Notes under the pieces: generated by a model | Databases searched by the model: none | What the model was told of the DNA's origin: nothing | What the model saw: the letters and a program-made list of their open reading frames with translations, nothing else | Part shown: positions 60,309 through 64,000 of the stretch, piece after piece | How positions within the stretch are numbered: the stretch's first letter is position 1 | How the letters are laid out: every line of letters begins with the position of its first letter | NCBI GenBank assembly: GCA_004028745.1 | Contig: RAZP01000019.1 | Location: forward strand, 1-64,000 | Reading direction: 5' to 3' | Length of the DNA: 64,000 nt | From: Prosthecochloris sp. | GTDB lineage: Bacteria > Bacteroidota > Chlorobiia > Chlorobiales > Chlorobiaceae | Program-made: the position numbers and the translations under genes

Positions 60309-63300
60309 TTAGCCTCCGCCAAATAGATTTTTGAAAAATTGTATTACAGGATCGGTCAGTTTTGTCCATGATTCTCCATAAGCTTTTACGAAGCCTGACA
60401 CCCAATCCCCTCCGTGGTTAAGAACGGTGTCATAGAGGGCTATCAGTACAAAGAACAGGCCGGTTAACAAAAAAAAGATAATGAGAGAGGATAACCATCG
60501 AATGGATAGTCTGCATTTGATTTGATGAACATTGGATGTAAAGAAACGCTTGAAAAGGAGGATAAACAGACTGATGCCGAGCATCACAAAGCCGAAGGCT
60601 CTGAAGGCATCTGGTAATGGTATGTTAAGCATTGTTGCCAGATAACTTCCTGTTATTATGGTGGCGGAAACAAGAACAAACAGATGCATCCAGTAATCAA
60701 AGAGCACTCCCTTGAATGTTTTTGGCGTCGAGAAATCAAGGAGTTCGAGAAGTATCCAGTTCAGCTTTTTCAGATAACTGCTGATTTTTTTTGTTATGCC
60801 TTCACCTTCTTCAAGCCGGTCTATCATGGAGGAAGCTATCCCGGAAACTCGCCCGAGATATCTCAGGCTTGGTTCGGGTTCGAACTCCCTGTGAAAATCG
60901 TATGTGCTTCGGAACTCTTTTTTCCATTGAGGTCCTGGTTGTTGTTCAGCAGGTGTAGTTTGTCCGGTTTTCGCAATGCCCATATTCCGGAATGAAAAAC
61001 CGGGGCATACCCGCTTGATCAGGGTTTCTGCTCGATCAAGTGATCGCTGTTTGAAGCAGTACCAGGAAACCGCCGGTGGATGTTCAGTATTTCTTTTGCT
61101 TTCCGCAGAGGAACTTGTTTTTTCCCCGGTGGGTTCTTCAAAAAGAGCTTCTCTGATGGTTTGAAGCCTACTGTAATGCTCTTGAGCCTTCGTTGACGTG
61201 AACCGGGAGCATTGCAGTTCATCGAGCCATTCGTCAATCGATTCCCTGAGAATGGTATGGTGAGCTTTGTCGATGAGCTCCTGTCGTTTCGATACATGCT
61301 GTTCTCCCGGCAGTATTGCGGCAATGAGTCTTTCAGCACCATCCAGTCTGCCCCACATGATATCGTTTCTGCGCCACTCCCTGTCGAGAAAGCCACCGAA
61401 CGCGCCAAGCGCAATTCCTGCAAGCTTTGATTTTTCTTTTTTTGTTTCATTCCAGAGGTTGGTTGCATCCAAAGGGCTTATTCTATGTATATCTACAGGG
61501 GTTCCTTCTCCATATTCTCCTCCTGCAAAAAGCTGGAAGGTTGTTAGGTCATGAAGGTCGTAACCATAGTCATAAAGAAAAAGAAGTTGAGCTGCAGTTA
61601 TGAGGTTTACATCCGCCAGTTTGCTTATCGCATTTTCAATGTCGTTTCGGACAGAGACCGTTCCTGAAGAATACAGTTCAGGTGAAGGTGCTTGAGGATT
61701 TGAGGCGTCCTGAGCAGAAATTCCATAATGCACGCTCTTACTGATAGCTTTCATAAGTAATTCGAATTCGCGTATGAAGGAATCTCTTTTACCTATTGGA
61801 AAAAGTGATTCGACGATTGTTTCAAAATCAGGGAGAGCGGATTTTGTGCTGTTGTTTTGTGACGAGTGCACTAGCGCAGCATCAAGCGTATTTTTCTGGT
61901 CTTGAAGGCATTCTTTCAGAACAATTGTATGACGATTGACAGGATTATCATTTCTGTAGAAAAGCAGTGCAGTTTTGAGCTTGTAAAGACGCTTAAGTGC
62001 ATTTAAAATAATATTATAAAGGTTTTTGGCCGAATTTTGCCCTTCGCTGTGAAACGGCTTTTCATCTATATCGATACCCTGCATCAAAGTCTTTTCAAGC
62101 AGATTACGGAAGTAGATGAGCCTCCTTATACGGAAATCAATATCATAGCTTTCAATAAATTTATTTTCTGTTTTCTGTCCCTGGTCTCTCTGGGGGAGAA
62201 AGTTTTTTTGTCGCCAAGTTTCTAGAAGCAAACGGATAACCTGATACTCCCTGGATTGCTCCTTTATATCGGATGCCCGACTGATTATTCGTGCAAGAAA
62301 GTCGGTGATTTTGTCAATTTTGGTGTAATGGTATGAAGGGTAGCCGTCGCCGTAAAGCTCCACCATTTCGTTCAAGTCCTTCTTTTCAAAGCTCTCAAAG
62401 ATATTTTTGTCGAACTCGTTTCTTTTTTGTGGCTGAACCAATATTTTCAGGAAGGAATCATCGTATTCCTGGCTGGTTTTGTTGTCCCTGTTAATGATGT
62501 TTGATACTAATTTGAAAAACCCGGTATCAGGATTCAGAAAAGGCAGCGGTTCTTTTTTTCCCTCAGAAACAAAAAATTTTGTTCCCTGATATAAGCTCTC
62601 GATATCTTGCCGAATTTCTTTTTTTAGTTTGGACTGTTCAGCTTCATGCAGTGTTTGTGGCTGTGCGCTGTTTTTGGCACCAAGTTTTTTCTTCGTATAG
62701 TAAAGATATTGTTTCAGGAAAATGTTGGTAAGCCTTTTCTGATTGATGGGCTCAAGCGTTTCTAGTATCCGGTTTACCGAACGGAGCCAGCGGTTACGCT
62801 TTTGCAGCGCATTGATTTCCTCCCGGATAGTTTCATAACCGGGAAGAGAAATTGTTGCAAGTGTAGTGTTTTCCAGGAACGAAATCTCTTTACCTTGCTT
62901 TTTTGCTTTGTTTTTATCGTCAGATTCGGGTGCAGGGTCAATAAAAAGCAGTTTCCGTTCAAGCGGACAGTCGGATTCCCTTTCGTGTATGGCCTGAATA
63001 GCATGGCCGAAAGGTCGATTGTCGAGATAACCTCCATCGGCAAATTCCCGGTCTTCCAGTGAAATGTCATCAGAATGGGTATTGTAACCTTTGAAAAACT
63101 CATCTTTCCACTGATCCCAATTGGTTGAGAAGTTTTTGTGATCTTCGTGTGACCGTTTTTTCAGGTATGCTTCTACGTCTGCAATTTTTACCGGCTCGAA
63201 CGCTGTAGGGAAGGATGATGTGCAACGTGAAGCGAACGCAAGTAACGGATCATATTCTCCGGTAAAATGATTTGGTTGTTTTTGACTTGTACTCTCATTG

Positions 63301-63983
63301 GCTTTTTCTTCAAATCGATACTTGAAAGGAAATACATGTTTGTAAATGTGCTCAAATGCCTGGCCGTCACTCAGTTGAATCGGGAGCTGTAGGCCCCGAA
63401 GGTCTGTCGTCGTGACAAACAGGTCGAGAGATTTTACATGTGCCGCATCGTTGTCTCGTGGAGCAGCTTTCTCCATTTTTTTAAAGGCCTCGAGAAGCTT
63501 TGCAAACATTCTCTGGCTGTTGAACAGGGATGTTTTCGGTTCCTTTGAGCAGAAAAAGTCTGGTTCAGAGCCGCGGTCGTTGAGTAGCTTGTCGATGTCT
63601 CCTTCATTAAGCCATATCTTTTCAAGAACTTTCAAGTCATCGAGGCCGCACACAAGCCCTTTTGCTAAGCAGACCCCATTGATGCCCCCGGCGGAAGTAC
63701 CGGAAATGATGTCGACAACAAATTTGTGGTCGAACTGCGGGGTGACCTGTTTTGATAAATATTCGGCAAGCTCTTTGTAGACAGAAGCTGTTCCTTCCGT
63801 TTTCGCAGAATTCTTTTGATCCATCTTCTCCTGAGAACGGCCCGAAGTGGCTTTCACCATGTTCAGGAGTTCCTGGGCAATGCCGTTCATGTAAATAGCG
63901 AGGGATACCCCGCCATACATGACAACTGCAAAACGAATCTCTTTAGTGATTTTCTTTGAATCGCACGATGCATTCTGGGTCAT
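60309..63983 (-). CDS. Very large patatin-like protein (patatin-related, DUF3376 type)
   Basis: This 1224-residue protein starts with a patatin domain: AVVMYGGVSLAIYMNGIAQE, nucleophile elbow IISGTSAGGINGVCL (Ser97) and the catalytic-dyad motif FADGGYLDNRPFGH (Asp316). About 700 mostly helical, charged residues follow. Near the C-terminus are two or three membrane helices (LFVLVSATIITGSYLATML, AFGFVMLGISLFILLF, SLIIFFLLTGLFFVLIAL). It should be a membrane-anchored lipid acyl hydrolase. A GGAGG ribosome site precedes the ATG. Its substrate is unknown. Confidence 0.9.
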   Translation of the reverse strand: MTQNASCDSKKITKEIRFAVVMYGGVSLAIYMNGIAQELLNMVKATSGRSQEKMDQKNSAKTEGTASVYKELAEYLSKQVTPQFDHKFVVDIISGTSAGGINGVCLAKGLVCGLDDLKVLEKIWLNEGDIDKLLNDRGSEPDFFCSKEPKTSLFNSQRMFAKLLEAFKKMEKAAPRDNDAAHVKSLDLFVTTTDLRGLQLPIQLSDGQAFEHIYKHVFPFKYRFEEKANESTSQKQPNHFTGEYDPLLAFASRCTSSFPTAFEPVKIADVEAYLKKRSHEDHKNFSTNWDQWKDEFFKGYNTHSDDISLEDREFADGGYLDNRPFGHAIQAIHERESDCPLERKLLFIDPAPESDDKNKAKKQGKEISFLENTTLATISLPGYETIREEINALQKRNRWLRSVNRILETLEPINQKRLTNIFLKQYLYYTKKKLGAKNSAQPQTLHEAEQSKLKKEIRQDIESLYQGTKFFVSEGKKEPLPFLNPDTGFFKLVSNIINRDNKTSQEYDDSFLKILVQPQKRNEFDKNIFESFEKKDLNEMVELYGDGYPSYHYTKIDKITDFLARIISRASDIKEQSREYQVIRLLLETWRQKNFLPQRDQGQKTENKFIESYDIDFRIRRLIYFRNLLEKTLMQGIDIDEKPFHSEGQNSAKNLYNIILNALKRLYKLKTALLFYRNDNPVNRHTIVLKECLQDQKNTLDAALVHSSQNNSTKSALPDFETIVESLFPIGKRDSFIREFELLMKAISKSVHYGISAQDASNPQAPSPELYSSGTVSVRNDIENAISKLADVNLITAAQLLFLYDYGYDLHDLTTFQLFAGGEYGEGTPVDIHRISPLDATNLWNETKKEKSKLAGIALGAFGGFLDREWRRNDIMWGRLDGAERLIAAILPGEQHVSKRQELIDKAHHTILRESIDEWLDELQCSRFTSTKAQEHYSRLQTIREALFEEPTGEKTSSSAESKRNTEHPPAVSWYCFKQRSLDRAETLIKRVCPGFSFRNMGIAKTGQTTPAEQQPGPQWKKEFRSTYDFHREFEPEPSLRYLGRVSGIASSMIDRLEEGEGITKKISSYLKKLNWILLELLDFSTPKTFKGVLFDYWMHLFVLVSATIITGSYLATMLNIPLPDAFRAFGFVMLGISLFILLFKRFFTSNVHQIKCRLSIRWLSSLIIFFLLTGLFFVLIALYDTVLNHGGDWVSGFVKAYGESWTKLTDPVIQFFKNLFGGG

Positions 63984-64000
63984 AATAATACCTCCGTTGC

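Noticed and set aside
60309..63983. CBASS-type antiviral system built on the patatin protein
   Set aside because: No cyclic-nucleotide synthase or ancillary genes are visible on the sequenced side, and the architecture matches the large patatin-related family instead.

Overview
The window looks like a chromosomal segment, containing the replication origin, from a green sulfur bacterium (Chlorobi). I judge a Prosthecochloris/Chlorobium-like marine lineage most likely. The evidence is a flavocytochrome c sulfide dehydrogenase pair (fccAB), a geranylgeranyl reductase of the bacteriochlorophyll pathway (BchP type), a Ycf49-like/DUF3593 membrane protein otherwise typical of oxygenic phototrophs, weak Shine-Dalgarno use, and the order rpmH-rnpA-yidD-yidC facing dnaA-dnaN-recF. 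The species assignment is inference.

Layout. 1-6.6 kb: the end of a beta-propeller phytase, a small unknown protein, a TAXI-type TRAP uptake operon with a DUF2231-like membrane protein, and a hybrid histidine kinase whose first receiver has lost its phospho-acceptor Asp. 7-12.5 kb: RecQ helicase, an OmpA/discoidin protein and three toxin-antitoxin modules (Phd/RelE-like, VapBC, BrnT/ribbon-helix-helix), each with a visible operator or promoter. 13-15.4 kb: RlmD-type methyltransferase and a ROK sugar kinase. 15.6-23.2 kb: yidC, yidD, rnpA and rpmH, then oriC with DnaA boxes, then dnaA, dnaN, recF and a DciA-like gene. 23.3-31.1 kb: a small membrane protein, a PDZ-less site-2 protease, a CYTH protein, a flavodiiron protein, a B-family DNA polymerase and mnmG. 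32-39.3 kb: fccAB behind a possibly structured leader, then secD, secF and two SurA/PpiC-like periplasmic foldases. 39.2-51 kb: gyrB, yraN, rnhB, rng, a four-helix-bundle 'intervening sequence' gene, dapD, ctpA, the Ycf49-like gene, bchP and glyS. 51.5-64 kb is accessory: an esterase, a Cys/Gly-rich RiPP-like precursor, a decayed transposase, a secreted protein, a DUF6713-like membrane protein, a regulator/flavodoxin pair, a radical SAM protein, a duplicated-domain protein paired with an outer-membrane protein, and a very large patatin-like protein.

Three things go beyond ordinary annotation. (1) Ten copies of a 90-150 bp inverted-repeat element lie between 24.9 and 54.8 kb; most have one 'P' end and one 'Q' end. 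(2) A four-helix-bundle gene is bracketed by inverted CGTAATCG-rich repeats, and a 200 bp internally deleted copy that keeps both ends sits 4.5 kb away. (3) A 62-residue peptide gene has core cysteines spaced exactly ten residues apart. No tRNA, rRNA or CRISPR array was seen. All calls come from reading the sequence; no database search was run.
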